From NCBI GenBank assembly GCA_965199185.1, contig CBDAQW010000018.1:124001-188000 (forward strand): a DNA stretch of 64,000 nucleotides, read 5' to 3'. The stretch is from Endozoicomonas sp965199185. GTDB taxonomy: Bacteria > Pseudomonadota > Gammaproteobacteria > Pseudomonadales > Endozoicomonadaceae. Below, in pieces: positions 9,399 to 19,017 of the stretch. The translations under genes and the position numbers were made by a program. Position 1 is the first letter of the stretch, and each line of letters begins with the position of its first letter. The notes below the pieces were generated by a model that was given only the letters and a program-made list of their open reading frames with translations, ran no database searches and was not told where the DNA came from.

Positions 9399-10079
9399 AT
9401 GAGTGAAAAAAACTCTGAAAGTAACGCCGGTGAAAGGCTAAAAGAGTCTGTCTCGGCAGCCCTTGACGGGCAAGCCAGTGAGTTGGAATTTCACAGAGTG
9501 CTCGACAGTATTGGTTATAATGATGACCTGCGTGCAACGGCCAGCCGCTATCAGCTGATTGGTGATGGTATCAGGGCTGAAACCAATGCATTTGTCGGAG
9601 TTGATATCAGTGCAGACGTCATGGGAGCAATTGAGCAAGAGGAAAGCGATCAGTCAACGACTGCGTCAGTTCCTAAAAATAGAAAGGGGGTTGCTCTGCT
9701 GGATGACTGGTGGTTGTCTCTTGGTCGTGTAGCGATGGCTGCATCCGTCGCCTGTGCTGTTGTTTTCGGTGTTCGCAGCCTGAATGTCATTAATGAGGTT
9801 CCGCTGGTAGCCATTAATGGGCCGACCACGTTGAGCCAGCCTGTTGCTCTTGTCCCCGGCGGTAGCAGCTATGGTGCTAACAGTATTCGTGCTGGTTATA
9901 ACTCAAAGCAGCACGATAGCATTACTCCTGAACAGTTAGCCCATGCGCAGAATGTTGCTGATCATGCCACGCGAGAACGCTTCCGGCATTACGCATTGCA
10001 GCACGCTGAGTTATCCGCTATGAATAATGGCCAGGGAATTCTTCCTTTTGCTCGACTGACCAGCTTTGATACACATTAA
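9399..10079 (+). CDS. rseA: Anti-sigma-E factor RseA/MucA
   Basis: This is the membrane-bound anti-sigma factor that sequesters RpoE. The N-terminal cytoplasmic domain carries SVSAALDGQASELEFHRVL and the family pattern around residues 55-65 (RYQLIGDGIR). A single membrane segment (about residues 107-125, VAMAASVACAVVFGVRSL) precedes a periplasmic tail. The start has a strong purine-rich ribosome site (GAGGAAAG). Regulated proteolysis by DegS- and RseP-type proteases is known for the family; those genes are not in this window. Confidence 0.93.
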   Translation: MSEKNSESNAGERLKESVSAALDGQASELEFHRVLDSIGYNDDLRATASRYQLIGDGIRAETNAFVGVDISADVMGAIEQEESDQSTTASVPKNRKGVALLDDWWLSLGRVAMAASVACAVVFGVRSLNVINEVPLVAINGPTTLSQPVALVPGGSSYGANSIRAGYNSKQHDSITPEQLAHAQNVADHATRERFRHYALQHAELSAMNNGQGILPFARLTSFDTH

Positions 10080-10082
10080 CTT

Positions 10083-11072
10083 ATGATACGAAATGGACAT
10101 TTGAAGAAAGGAATTCTGGTATTGATTTTCGCTGGTAGCTCTGTGCTGCATGCGGATAATCAGCCTACTCCTCAGCAGTGGCTCGAAAGGATGGTGGCAT
10201 CGACAAAAGAGCTCACCTATCAGGGCGATCTGGTTTACCAGCAGGCGGGTTTACTGGAGACGCTCAATATTACCCATCACGTTGATCATCAGGGCAGAGA
10301 GCGAGAGCGTATCCTGTACCTTGATGGTGCTCCAAGAGAAATGGTTCGTAGTGGCCAGTATCTGACGTTTTCGAGTTATGGTCAGGCGAATACTCGCTTT
10401 GAGCATGGTTCATTGATGCCTATGCTGGGAAAGCTCTCCAGAGGGCAAAGCCTTAGCCATTATGAATTGAAAATTGTTGGCCTCGATCGCGTTGCAGGTC
10501 GAGACTCCCTGTTGCTAATGGTTATTCCGAAAGACCGTGTTCGTTATGGTTACCAGTTGTGGCTGGATCGTGTCAGTGGATTGTTACTGAAATCCATGAT
10601 GATTGATGACAATGGTCGCATTCTTGAACGCATGCAGTTTACCAATATTAATATTGGCTCTCTTTCTCCTAAGTCTCTTGCTGCTCTCGAGAAAAAACAA
10701 CTCATTTCGGATCAAGTAATTCCATTGCAACATGCTGACCTTGAAAATGCGGCCAAACTGGGTTGGGAGGCCGGATGGATTCCCGATGGCTTTGATCTTA
10801 AGAGTCGTACCAGAAGGCCTTCTCCGGTCAGTAAACAGCAAGTTGATGCACTTAATTTTTCTGATGGAATTGCCAGTTTCTCTGTGTTTGTTGAGCCTGA
10901 TGAAGCCCGGGTGTTGAGTCAGGCTACTGAAAATATAGGTTCGCTGGCTGCTGTGTCCAAAGTCTATCGTGATGATGACCGTTACTATCATGTGACGGTG
11001 GTTGGTGAGATTCCCTTAAGTACAGCTGAGCGTATTGCGGTCTCTGTTCGTCCTGTAAAAAATGGCTCCTGA
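10083..11072 (+). CDS. rseB: Sigma-E regulatory protein RseB/MucB
   Basis: RseB is a periplasmic protein that binds the RseA periplasmic domain and shields it from the first protease, releasing when lipoproteins or LPS signals bind. An N-terminal signal peptide is visible (KKGILVLIFAGSSVLHA). The MucB/RseB fold follows, with an N-terminal LolA-like domain and a smaller C-terminal domain, at the normal length of about 330 residues. It begins three bases after the rseA stop codon, so it is co-transcribed. Confidence 0.93.
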   Translation: MIRNGHLKKGILVLIFAGSSVLHADNQPTPQQWLERMVASTKELTYQGDLVYQQAGLLETLNITHHVDHQGRERERILYLDGAPREMVRSGQYLTFSSYGQANTRFEHGSLMPMLGKLSRGQSLSHYELKIVGLDRVAGRDSLLLMVIPKDRVRYGYQLWLDRVSGLLLKSMMIDDNGRILERMQFTNINIGSLSPKSLAALEKKQLISDQVIPLQHADLENAAKLGWEAGWIPDGFDLKSRTRRPSPVSKQQVDALNFSDGIASFSVFVEPDEARVLSQATENIGSLAAVSKVYRDDDRYYHVTVVGEIPLSTAERIAVSVRPVKNGS

Positions 11073-11219
11073 TGTAATGGAAAGGTAAGTTCTCTGGAAC
11101 TTGCCTTCAGGATGTTCTTTTATTATTTCCCGAAGGTTATTGATTTCGATATGTCATTAGAGTGATGATGTTTTTGATACTGATAATCTTTCACTGACAT
11201 ATTTCAGGTATACAGCAAC

Positions 11220-11690
11220 ATGGTTGAAGAGCAAGGTCGGGTTGTTTCGGCAGAGCAGGATACGGTTTGGATAGAAACAGAGCGCAAGACGACTTGTTCA
11301 AGTTGCAATGTACGACACGGGTGTGGTCAGCATCTTGCGGACAAGTACAAACCGTCATCTGCTTTTGCTTACATTCGGGCGTCTTCCGAATGGTCTTTGT
11401 CTGAAGGCGATCGAGTGCTGGTAGGTATTCCTGAGAGCTCACTGCTAAAAGCGTCCGCTGTCGCTTATCTGTTACCGCTGTTGTTGATTATGATGGCTTT
11501 GTGGATTGCACAGATGGCTCAGCTTAGTGATGGAGTCGCTCTGTTGTTTGCAGGCTGTGCTTTAATAGCAGGTTTTATTCCGGCAAGAAAGCTGTGGGGT
11601 CAGGAAACTGATTTATGTCGTGTTAAGGTGGTCAGAGTGCTTTCAAGGCAGAGTTCTTCCTCCGAGTTGCTGCCAATGAGAAATATCTGA
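11220..11690 (+). CDS. rseC: SoxR-reducing / sigma-E locus protein RseC (MucC)
   Basis: This small inner-membrane protein has a conserved Cys cluster near residues 22-31 (CSSCNVRHGC) and two adjacent transmembrane segments at about 80-120. This is the RseC/MucC pattern. It lies in the standard place between rseB and mucD. The family is linked to modulation of the envelope-stress response and to reduction of SoxR. Its exact role here is not shown. Confidence 0.9.
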   Translation: MVEEQGRVVSAEQDTVWIETERKTTCSSCNVRHGCGQHLADKYKPSSAFAYIRASSEWSLSEGDRVLVGIPESSLLKASAVAYLLPLLLIMMALWIAQMAQLSDGVALLFAGCALIAGFIPARKLWGQETDLCRVKVVRVLSRQSSSSELLPMRNI

Positions 11691-11779
11691 TATTGATTTT
11701 AAATGCAGAGTCAGGTGCTTTCTGAAGCTGATGGCTCTGTTTGCGGGAATATCCGTAACGCATTGGAGAAGCATGATCC

Positions 11780-13210
11780 ATGAGCAGAGTCGCTCTTCTC
11801 TACAGAAATACATTGTCTGTCGTCTTTTTTACCCTGATAGCCATGCAGGCCAGTCTGGCTGCTGCCAGTAAAAATCTGCCGGATTTTACCCGGCTGTTTG
11901 AAGAAGCCTCTCCAGCTGTGGTTAACATCAGTACACTTTCTCAACCTAAAGGTCGTCAGCAAATATTCGGGCCTGGTGGAGAAGAATTACCAGAGATATT
12001 TCGGCGCTATTTTGGCATTCCTATTCCTGATGATAGTGCGGGCGGTAAACCACGACCTATGTCGCTGGGCTCAGGATTTATTATCTCTGCGGACGGTTAC
12101 ATCCTCACCAATAATCATGTTATTGATGATGCGGATAAAATTATTGTGCGGCTCAGTGATCGCAGCGAAAAAGAAGCGAAGCTGATCGGTGCTGATAAGC
12201 GTTCTGACCTGGCATTGTTAAAGATTGACGCTGATCGTAAGCTGCCGGTGGTAAAACTGGGCGATTCTGACGATATAAAGCCCGGGCAGTGGGTCGCTGC
12301 TATAGGTTCACCGTTCAACTTTGAATACTCCATTACTAAAGGTATTGTCAGTGCGCTTAACAGAAGTCTGCCTAGTGATGCTTACGTGCCGTTTATTCAG
12401 ACTGATGTGCCCATTAATCCCGGTAACTCAGGTGGACCGCTGTTTAATATGGATGGCGAGGTAATTGGTATAAACTCCCAGATATTCACTCGTTCTGGTG
12501 GTTTTATGGGGTTATCCTTTGCAATTCCTGTTGATCATGTCAGCTGGGCTGTGGAGCAGCTTAAAGAAAAAGGCTATGTTACCCGTGGCTGGTTGGGTGT
12601 AGCTATTCAGGATGTTGATCGTGATCTGGCGGAATCTTTCAATCTCGAACGCCCAATGGGGGCTCTGGTAAACCAAGTGTTGCCAGGTGGTCCAGCAGAC
12701 AAAGCCAGGCTTCATCCGGGGGATGTTATTATTCGTTTCAATGGTCGGGAAATCAGAAGCTCCGGTGTTTTGCCAATGACGGTTGGTGTGGTAAAACCCG
12801 GTGATAAGGCGAAAGTTGAATTTGTTCGTGAAGGTAAACGCAAGAGTATTATGGTTGAGATAGGCGAACTGCCTGATGAGTCTCGTGCTGCTGATCAGCT
12901 TTCTTCCAAACCGTCTAACCAGAAAAATCGTCTTGGTGTTCAGGTGTCTGAACTGGATAAAGATTACCGAAGTAAATTGGGGCTGGATGATAAAGTAAAA
13001 GGCCTTGTGGTTATTGATATAATGTCGGGAGCAGGGCGCTCTATTGGTTTGCGTCAGGGTGATGTTATAACGGATCTCAATAATGTTCGGGTGGAATCCG
13101 TGAGAGAGTTCAATAAGGTGGTGGCCGATCTGCCTGAGCAGCGTTCAATCTCCATGCGAGTTATACGCAATGGTAATCCTGGTTATATCACTTTCAGGTT
13201 GGCGGAATAA
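11780..13210 (+). CDS. mucD: DegP/MucD periplasmic serine protease-chaperone (Do family)
   Basis: This is a trypsin-like periplasmic protease and chaperone that clears misfolded envelope proteins. A signal peptide ends after about 30 residues (TLIAMQASLAAA). The catalytic triad is intact: His in TNNHVID (near 113), Asp in SDLALLKID (near 143) and Ser in NPGNSGGP (near 217). Two PDZ domains follow at about 260-350 and 380-470. The position after rseC gives the mucABCD-type order. I use mucD because of this locus; degP is the equivalent enterobacterial name. Confidence 0.95.
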   Translation: MSRVALLYRNTLSVVFFTLIAMQASLAAASKNLPDFTRLFEEASPAVVNISTLSQPKGRQQIFGPGGEELPEIFRRYFGIPIPDDSAGGKPRPMSLGSGFIISADGYILTNNHVIDDADKIIVRLSDRSEKEAKLIGADKRSDLALLKIDADRKLPVVKLGDSDDIKPGQWVAAIGSPFNFEYSITKGIVSALNRSLPSDAYVPFIQTDVPINPGNSGGPLFNMDGEVIGINSQIFTRSGGFMGLSFAIPVDHVSWAVEQLKEKGYVTRGWLGVAIQDVDRDLAESFNLERPMGALVNQVLPGGPADKARLHPGDVIIRFNGREIRSSGVLPMTVGVVKPGDKAKVEFVREGKRKSIMVEIGELPDESRAADQLSSKPSNQKNRLGVQVSELDKDYRSKLGLDDKVKGLVVIDIMSGAGRSIGLRQGDVITDLNNVRVESVREFNKVVADLPEQRSISMRVIRNGNPGYITFRLAE

Positions 13211-13455
13211 GTGTCAATACAACTGGTTGGTCTGTGACTTCATAGCCTAGCCAGTATTCATTTCCTGAGATTTGCCTTAGAAATGGTTGTGACCATGGAG
13301 TAAAAAGCCGATTTGAGTTAGAATCTGTCGGTTTATACGGCGGCTCCCGGACCGGACTGATTTTCCATGATGGATACCTTTTAGTACGGGATAGTCTGCA
13401 AGCTTAACTTCAGTCCTCGCAAGTGCGGGGACAAATTTTTTGTAGTGATGCTATC

Positions 13456-15255
13456 GTGAGCGACCTAAGCCTAATCAGGAATTTTTCAATTATTGCCCAT
13501 ATCGACCATGGTAAGTCGACATTGGCAGACCGTTTTATCCAGACCTGTGGTGGTCTCAGTGACCGTGAGATGCAAGCCCAAGTGCTTGACTCCATGGAGC
13601 TGGAGCGTGAACGGGGAATTACTATAAAAGCCCAGAGTGTTACTCTGGATTATCATGCCAAAGACGGTAACACTTATCAGCTGAACTTCATTGATACCCC
13701 TGGGCACGTCGACTTTTCCTATGAAGTTTCCCGCTCCCTGTCTGCCTGCGAAGGGGCGCTTCTGGTCGTAGATGCAGCTCAGGGTGTGGAGGCTCAGTCG
13801 GTCGCCAACTGCTATACCGCCATCGAGCAGGGGTTGGAGGTCATGCCGGTGCTTAACAAGATGGATCTACCGCAGGCTGAACCGGATCGGGTCGCTCAGG
13901 AAATTGAAGAGATTATCGGCATTGATGCGATGGATGCAGTTCAATGTTCGGCCAAAAGTGGTCTTGGTATTGAAGATGTTCTTGAACGCCTGGTATCCAC
14001 TGTGCCAGCACCTGAAGGCGATGTTAATGCACCTTTACAGGCTCTGATTATCGATTCCTGGTTTGATAACTATCTGGGCGTTGTCTCATTAGTCAGGGTT
14101 AAGAACGGCACTCTGAAGAAGGGCGAAAAGATTGTTGTTAAATCCACCGGGCAATCGCATGTGGTGGATAATATTGGCATTTTCACACCAAAACGTCAGC
14201 CAACCGGAGTTCTGAAAGCCGGTGAAGTGGGTTACGTTGTAGCGGGCATCAAAGATATTCACGGTGCGCCAGTGGGTGATACCCTGACTTTGTTCAAAAC
14301 TCAGGATGTAGAAGCTCTACCCGGCTTTATGAAAGTTAAACCTCAGGTTTATGCCGGTTTGTTCCCGGTCAGCTCTGATGACTTTGAAAACTTCCGTGAA
14401 GCCCTGGAAAAGCTCAGCCTTAATGATGCCTCCCTGTTTTATGAGCCAGAATCCAGTGATGCCCTCGGCTTTGGTTTTCGCTGTGGTTTTCTTGGTATGC
14501 TGCACATGGAAATCATCCAGGAGCGGCTCGAACGCGAATATGACCTTGACCTGATTACTACGGCGCCTACAGTAATCTACGAAGTCGAACTGAAGGGGGG
14601 AGAGGTCGTTGAGGTGGATAACCCGTCACGCTTGCCTGATCCGGCTTCTATCGAAGAAATCCGTGAACCTATTGTTCAATCGAATATCTTGGTGCCTCAG
14701 GACTATCTTGGAAACGTCATCACCCTGTGCGTTGAAAAGCGAGGTGTGCAGAAAGATATGCAGTTTACTGGCGGTCAGGTATCTTTGACCTATGATATGC
14801 CGATGAACGAAGTGGTTATGGACTTTTTCGACCGGATTAAATCGGTGAGCCGTGGTTTTGCTTCTCTTGATTACAGCTTTGATCGCTTTGAAGCCTCCAG
14901 AATGGCTCGTGTAGACATCCTTATCAATGGCGAAAAGGTCGATGCGCTGGCGGTTATCGTTCATAAAGACCACGCTATTGGTCGAGGTCGTGCTCTGACT
15001 GAAAAGATGAAGGAAATCATTCCCCGTCAGATGTTTGATGTGGCGATTCAGGCTGCTATTGGCGGTCAGATCATTGCTCGGACGACGGTGAAGGCGTTAC
15101 GTAAGAACGTAACCGCCAAATGCTATGGTGGAGATGTCAGTCGTAAGCGTAAATTGCTTGAGAAGCAGAAAGCCGGTAAGAAACGGATGAAACAGGTTGG
15201 TCGTGTAGAAATACCTCAGGAAGCTTTCCTGGCAGTTTTGAAAGTCGATAAATAA
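13456..15255 (+). CDS. lepA: Elongation factor 4 (LepA)
   Basis: LepA is a ribosome-associated GTPase related to EF-G that acts on stalled or mis-translocated ribosomes and in initiation. The G1 motif AHIDHGKST, G3 DTPGHVDF and G4 NKMDLP are present, as is the LepA-specific C-terminal domain. I start at the GTG at 13456 because MSDLSLIRNFSIIAHIDHGK is the family's usual N-terminus and gives exactly 599 residues, as in E. coli. An ATG at 13423 in the same frame would add eleven unrelated residues. Confidence 0.97.
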   Translation: MSDLSLIRNFSIIAHIDHGKSTLADRFIQTCGGLSDREMQAQVLDSMELERERGITIKAQSVTLDYHAKDGNTYQLNFIDTPGHVDFSYEVSRSLSACEGALLVVDAAQGVEAQSVANCYTAIEQGLEVMPVLNKMDLPQAEPDRVAQEIEEIIGIDAMDAVQCSAKSGLGIEDVLERLVSTVPAPEGDVNAPLQALIIDSWFDNYLGVVSLVRVKNGTLKKGEKIVVKSTGQSHVVDNIGIFTPKRQPTGVLKAGEVGYVVAGIKDIHGAPVGDTLTLFKTQDVEALPGFMKVKPQVYAGLFPVSSDDFENFREALEKLSLNDASLFYEPESSDALGFGFRCGFLGMLHMEIIQERLEREYDLDLITTAPTVIYEVELKGGEVVEVDNPSRLPDPASIEEIREPIVQSNILVPQDYLGNVITLCVEKRGVQKDMQFTGGQVSLTYDMPMNEVVMDFFDRIKSVSRGFASLDYSFDRFEASRMARVDILINGEKVDALAVIVHKDHAIGRGRALTEKMKEIIPRQMFDVAIQAAIGGQIIARTTVKALRKNVTAKCYGGDVSRKRKLLEKQKAGKKRMKQVGRVEIPQEAFLAVLKVDK

Positions 15256-15267
15256 AGTAAATATAGG

Positions 15268-15299
15268 AACCTCTGGGTGCTGGCAGGGTCTCAGAGGTT
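15268..15299 (+). promoter_or_regulatory. Stem-loop between lepA and lepB
   Basis: Perfect 8-bp arms AACCTCTG (15268-15275) and CAGAGGTT (15292-15299) enclose a 16-base loop just after lepA. No proper T-tract follows. It may be a partial terminator or an mRNA processing structure that sets the lepA:lepB ratio. Confidence 0.35.
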
Positions 15300-15361
15300 A
15301 TTAAACGCTCTATTTGGGCTACCTTTTCATCAAAACTATAAGGCATAGAGAACACACATAC

Positions 15362-16177
15362 ATGGATATAAACTTTCCGCTGTTACTGGTATTGTCGGTG
15401 TTTATTACCGGCCTGATTGCTTTGGTAGATAGAATTTTCCTGTTCCCCAGGCGTCGTGTAGCGGTAGCCCGCTTTCTTGATCAGGGGGGAAGTGCGGATG
15501 ACCCTTCAGTGGATGCGCTCAGAAAAGAGCCTGCTGTTGTCGAAACTTCAAAATCCATTTTTCCGGTACTGGCTCTGGTTTTGATCCTTCGCTCATTTTT
15601 ATTTGAACCGTTTCAGATTCCATCGGGCTCCATGATTCCAACACTGGAAGTAGGTGATTTTATTTTGGTGAACAAGTTTGAGTACGGTCTGCGTTTGCCT
15701 GTGACTGGTACTAAAATTCTTTCTGTCGGAGAGCCTCAGCGAGGGGATGTGATGGTGTTCAAACAGCCGGGTCGTGAGAACATCAATTTCATCAAACGAG
15801 TGATCGGATTGCCCGGAGATAAAATTCGCTACAGTGGCAAACGACTAACAGTGAATGGAAAGCCAGTACCTGAAGAATTTGTTGCGCAGCTTTCGGATGA
15901 TCGTTCTATCTATCGCCTCTATAAAGAAGGCCCTGTTGATCGTCAGCATGAGATACGTAAAGATCTGACTATTAATGATCCACGTGCTGAGGGTGTCTGG
16001 GAAGTACCTGAAGGGATGTACTTTATGATGGGAGATAACCGGGATCGCAGTAATGACAGCCGTTACTGGGGTATGGTGCCGGCAAAGAATATTGTTGGTA
16101 AAGCCGTTTATATATGGATGCACTGGCCGAGCTGGACACAATTACCTAATTTCAAGAATAATAGTGTTATTCACTAA
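15362..16177 (+). CDS. lepB: Signal peptidase I
   Basis: This membrane-bound Ser/Lys protease removes signal peptides from exported proteins. The catalytic Ser lies in IPSGSMIPTL (about residue 90) and the catalytic Lys in INFIKRVIGLPGD (about residue 145). The conserved late box is MGDNRDRSNDSR. Two membrane segments precede the active site. I chose the ATG at 15362 because the upstream in-frame residues do not resemble the family. It follows lepA, the classical lepA-lepB pair. Confidence 0.96.
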   Translation: MDINFPLLLVLSVFITGLIALVDRIFLFPRRRVAVARFLDQGGSADDPSVDALRKEPAVVETSKSIFPVLALVLILRSFLFEPFQIPSGSMIPTLEVGDFILVNKFEYGLRLPVTGTKILSVGEPQRGDVMVFKQPGRENINFIKRVIGLPGDKIRYSGKRLTVNGKPVPEEFVAQLSDDRSIYRLYKEGPVDRQHEIRKDLTINDPRAEGVWEVPEGMYFMMGDNRDRSNDSRYWGMVPAKNIVGKAVYIWMHWPSWTQLPNFKNNSVIH

Positions 16178-16195
16178 GCTTTCAGAGGGCATATA

Positions 16196-16570
16196 ATGAA
16201 CAGGATGGAACGCAAGCAACGGGGCTCAAGTACGCTGGGATGGTTGACCACTCTTCTGATGGTAGGGTTGCTTGCCACCTTCTTGCTGAAGCTCGGTCCA
16301 GTGTATATGGATGATTATGCTCTTAAAAAAGTGGTGTCATCACTGGATGGAACCTCTGATCTGGATACCACCTCTGTGGCGGATGTGCGAACCAAAATCC
16401 AAAAAGGCCTGCAGACCAACCTGATTGTGATGCAGCCGAATGAAATCAAAGTAAAAAGAGAAAATGGCCTGGTTGTTGTTGATATTAACTACGAACGTCG
16501 GCTTGATTTCTTCTACAATATTGATCTTATCTTAACGTTTGAACACGACTGGAAAGCAATAAATCTGTGA
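16196..16570 (+). CDS. DUF4845 membrane-anchored protein
   Basis: This 124-residue protein has a single N-terminal membrane anchor (residues 13-33, TLGWLTTLLMVGLLATFLL) and a small periplasmic domain. The family (DUF4845) is regularly found between lepB and rnc in gammaproteobacteria, as here. Its function is unknown. It ends at the rnc start. Confidence 0.85.
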   Translation: MNRMERKQRGSSTLGWLTTLLMVGLLATFLLKLGPVYMDDYALKKVVSSLDGTSDLDTTSVADVRTKIQKGLQTNLIVMQPNEIKVKRENGLVVVDINYERRLDFFYNIDLILTFEHDWKAINL

Positions 16571-16572
16571 AA

Positions 16573-17265
16573 ATGGTTGATCTTGCCCAGCTTGAGCGCA
16601 AGCTGGGCTACCAATTCTCTGACCGAAGCCGGCTTGAGCTGGCTCTTACTCATCGCAGCTGTGGTAGCCGAAACAATGAACGGCTGGAGTTTCTTGGCGA
16701 CTCCATTGTTAACTTTGTCATCGCTGAAGCCCTCTTTGAACAATTTCCTAAAGCCCGTGAAGGGCAGCTAAGTCGCTTGCGCGCACGCATGGTGCGAGGT
16801 GTTACCTTGGCTGAAATTGGGCGAGAGTTTGGATTGGGTGATTTTCTGCGTCTCGGTTCCGGAGAGCTAAAAAGTGGAGGCTATCGTCGGGAGTCCATTC
16901 TGGCGGATGCGGTTGAGGCCATTATTGGCGCTATTTACCTCGATGCCGGTATGGAGGTTTGTCACGAGCGTATCCGCAGCTGGTTTAACGAACGCCTGGT
17001 CGGGCTGTCTGCATCGGATCAGCAAAACAAGGATCCTAAAACCCGCTTGCAGGAATATCTGCAGGCCAGGCAGCAGTCTTTGCCAAACTACACGGTAGTT
17101 GATATCTGTGGCGAGGCTCATGATCAAGTGTTCTCTGTGCTTTGCGATCTGCCTTGCCTTAAAGTGCCCAGCAAAGGAGAAGGTTCCAGCCGACGAGGTG
17201 CAGAACAACAAGCTGCCCGTAATGCCCTGAAACAACTGGGTGTGGAAATTACTGATGAACACTGA
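16573..17265 (+). CDS. rnc: Ribonuclease III
   Basis: RNase III cleaves double-stranded RNA in rRNA and mRNA maturation. The endonuclease signature NERLEFLGDSIVNF and the second acidic motif DAVEAIIGAIYLD are present. A C-terminal double-stranded RNA-binding domain (from about residue 155) ends in RRGAEQQAARNALKQLG. A GTG at 16567 overlaps the preceding stop and is an alternative start two codons upstream. It overlaps era by 11 bases, so it belongs to the rnc-era-recO unit. Confidence 0.96.
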   Translation: MVDLAQLERKLGYQFSDRSRLELALTHRSCGSRNNERLEFLGDSIVNFVIAEALFEQFPKAREGQLSRLRARMVRGVTLAEIGREFGLGDFLRLGSGELKSGGYRRESILADAVEAIIGAIYLDAGMEVCHERIRSWFNERLVGLSASDQQNKDPKTRLQEYLQARQQSLPNYTVVDICGEAHDQVFSVLCDLPCLKVPSKGEGSSRRGAEQQAARNALKQLGVEITDEH

Positions 17266-18223
17266 TGCAGAATCTGTTCTGGAAAGAACAGCCGCTGAAG
17301 AGAGCGCTATGGTGTCTGAAACTACCCGCTGTGGTTATGTTGCTATTGTTGGGCGGCCGAATGTGGGTAAATCGACACTGCTGAACCATATTCTTGGTCA
17401 AAAGCTGTCAATCACTTCACGCCGACCACAAACCACTCGCCATCAGGTTTTGGGTATCAAGACCGAAGAGGACGTGCAGACCGTCTATGTTGATACTCCT
17501 GGTATGCACAAGGTTCAGAAGAAGGCGATTAACCGCTATATGAACAAGGCGGCCAGCAGTGCGCTTGCTGGTATTGATGCCATTGTTTTTGTGGTGGATC
17601 GGCTGGTCTGGACGGAAGAAGATCAGATGGTATTCGACAAGATCAATACCGCACGTTGTCCGGTGATTCTGGCTGTCAACAAGGTCGATAAAATCAATGA
17701 CAAATCGGCTCTGATGCCTCACCTGCAAAAGCTGCAGGAAAAAATGGACTTCAGAGCTATTATCCCTGTGTCTGCACAGCATGGCCACAATCTGTCTGAT
17801 TTGGAACAGCTGATTACAGAAATAATGCCTTACAGTGTGCATCACTTTCCTGAAGATCAGTTAACGGATCGTAGTTCACGTTTTCTTGCGGCTGAACTGG
17901 TGCGTGAAAAAATCATGCGACAGTTGGGGGATGAATTGCCCTATGAAATCACTGTTGAAATTGAAGAGTTCAAACACGAAGTTCGTCCTAAAGGCCCTCT
18001 GCTCACCATCAGTGCTCTGGTGCTGGTTGAGCGTGATAGTCAAAAGGCTATCGTGATTGGTGATCGTGGTGCCCGTCTGAAGAAAATCGGTCAGGAGGCT
18101 CGCAAGGATATGGAGCAACTGTTTGATTCCAAAGTGATGCTAAACATCTGGGTGAAAGTCAAGGCGGGCTGGTCAGACGATGAGCGTGCCCTTAAAAGTC
18201 TGGGATACGACCATAACCAGTGA
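17255..18223 (+). CDS. era: GTPase Era
   Basis: Era is an essential GTPase that binds the 3' end of 16S rRNA during 30S assembly. It has G1 GRPNVGKST, G3 DTPGM, G4 NKVDK and a C-terminal KH domain around IGDRGARLKKIGQEAR. The ATG at 17255 overlaps the end of rnc. An in-frame ATG at 17240 would only add five residues. The start region carries a short extra N-terminal leader before the GTPase fold. Confidence 0.96.
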   Translation: MNTDAESVLERTAAEESAMVSETTRCGYVAIVGRPNVGKSTLLNHILGQKLSITSRRPQTTRHQVLGIKTEEDVQTVYVDTPGMHKVQKKAINRYMNKAASSALAGIDAIVFVVDRLVWTEEDQMVFDKINTARCPVILAVNKVDKINDKSALMPHLQKLQEKMDFRAIIPVSAQHGHNLSDLEQLITEIMPYSVHHFPEDQLTDRSSRFLAAELVREKIMRQLGDELPYEITVEIEEFKHEVRPKGPLLTISALVLVERDSQKAIVIGDRGARLKKIGQEARKDMEQLFDSKVMLNIWVKVKAGWSDDERALKSLGYDHNQ

Positions 18224-18963
18224 TGGAACTGCAGCGAGCCTGGATGCTTCACAGTCGACCCTACAAGGAGCAATCGGTCATTGCCGAATTTCTTGTCGAA
18301 AACCATGGTCGTATTGCCATGGTGGTCAAAGGTGTCCGCAGGGCTCGTTCTTCTCAGGCTGCGCTATTGCAACCGTTTAATACTCTATTGCTGAGTTGGA
18401 AGGGGCGCAGTGATCTGAAAACGCTGGTAAGTCTGGAACCATTCATTAATATCCGGTTGTCTGGTAATGCGCTTTATTGTGGTTTTTATATCAATGAGCT
18501 ATTGCTGAGAGCGATGATTCCCGGTCAGGACATGGAAGGTGTTGCTGACCTTTATCAGAATGTTATTAAACAACTGTCTATTAATAATCCGTCTGCTAAT
18601 CACTTGCCTCTTGAGCCCGTTCTTCGTCAATTTGAACTGTCGTTGCTTGAATTAGCGGGTTATTTGCCAGAACTTTCTGTTGATGCTTCATCTGGGCATA
18701 GTTTGCACCCGCAAGCACTCTACCGTTTTCAGCAGGACGATGGCTTCTATCCCGTTCCTGAATCAGCGTCTGAAATGGTTCGCAAAGAGAGTTTTTTCGG
18801 AGCGCTTCTGCTGGCGCTGTCGCAAAGTGACTATAGTCGAACTGACTATTATCCGGGTTTCAAACGTTTTACCCGACTTGCTCTCAGACCAATACTGGGG
18901 AATCGACCGCTGCAGAGTCGGTTGTTGTTTAAAAATAATTCGAATTCGGCCAGAGAGGTCTAG
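18223..18963 (+). CDS. recO: DNA repair protein RecO
   Basis: RecO helps RecR load RecA onto SSB-coated gaps. The N-terminal OB fold (WMLHSRPYKEQSVIAEFLVE) and the helical C-terminal domain match the family, and about 246 residues is normal. The ATG shares a base with the era stop codon (TGATG), so translation is probably coupled. Confidence 0.92.
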   Translation: MELQRAWMLHSRPYKEQSVIAEFLVENHGRIAMVVKGVRRARSSQAALLQPFNTLLLSWKGRSDLKTLVSLEPFINIRLSGNALYCGFYINELLLRAMIPGQDMEGVADLYQNVIKQLSINNPSANHLPLEPVLRQFELSLLELAGYLPELSVDASSGHSLHPQALYRFQQDDGFYPVPESASEMVRKESFFGALLLALSQSDYSRTDYYPGFKRFTRLALRPILGNRPLQSRLLFKNNSNSAREV

Positions 18964-19017
18964 CCGGATTTGTTCGTGCAGTCTTTTTACAGGAGGGCAC
19001 GAAACAGGAAGTTAAAC

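Noticed and set aside
11096..11125. Second GGAACTT after rseB as a sigma-E promoter for rseC
   Set aside because: No acceptable -10 lies 15-17 bases downstream; the best T-rich match is at the wrong distance.
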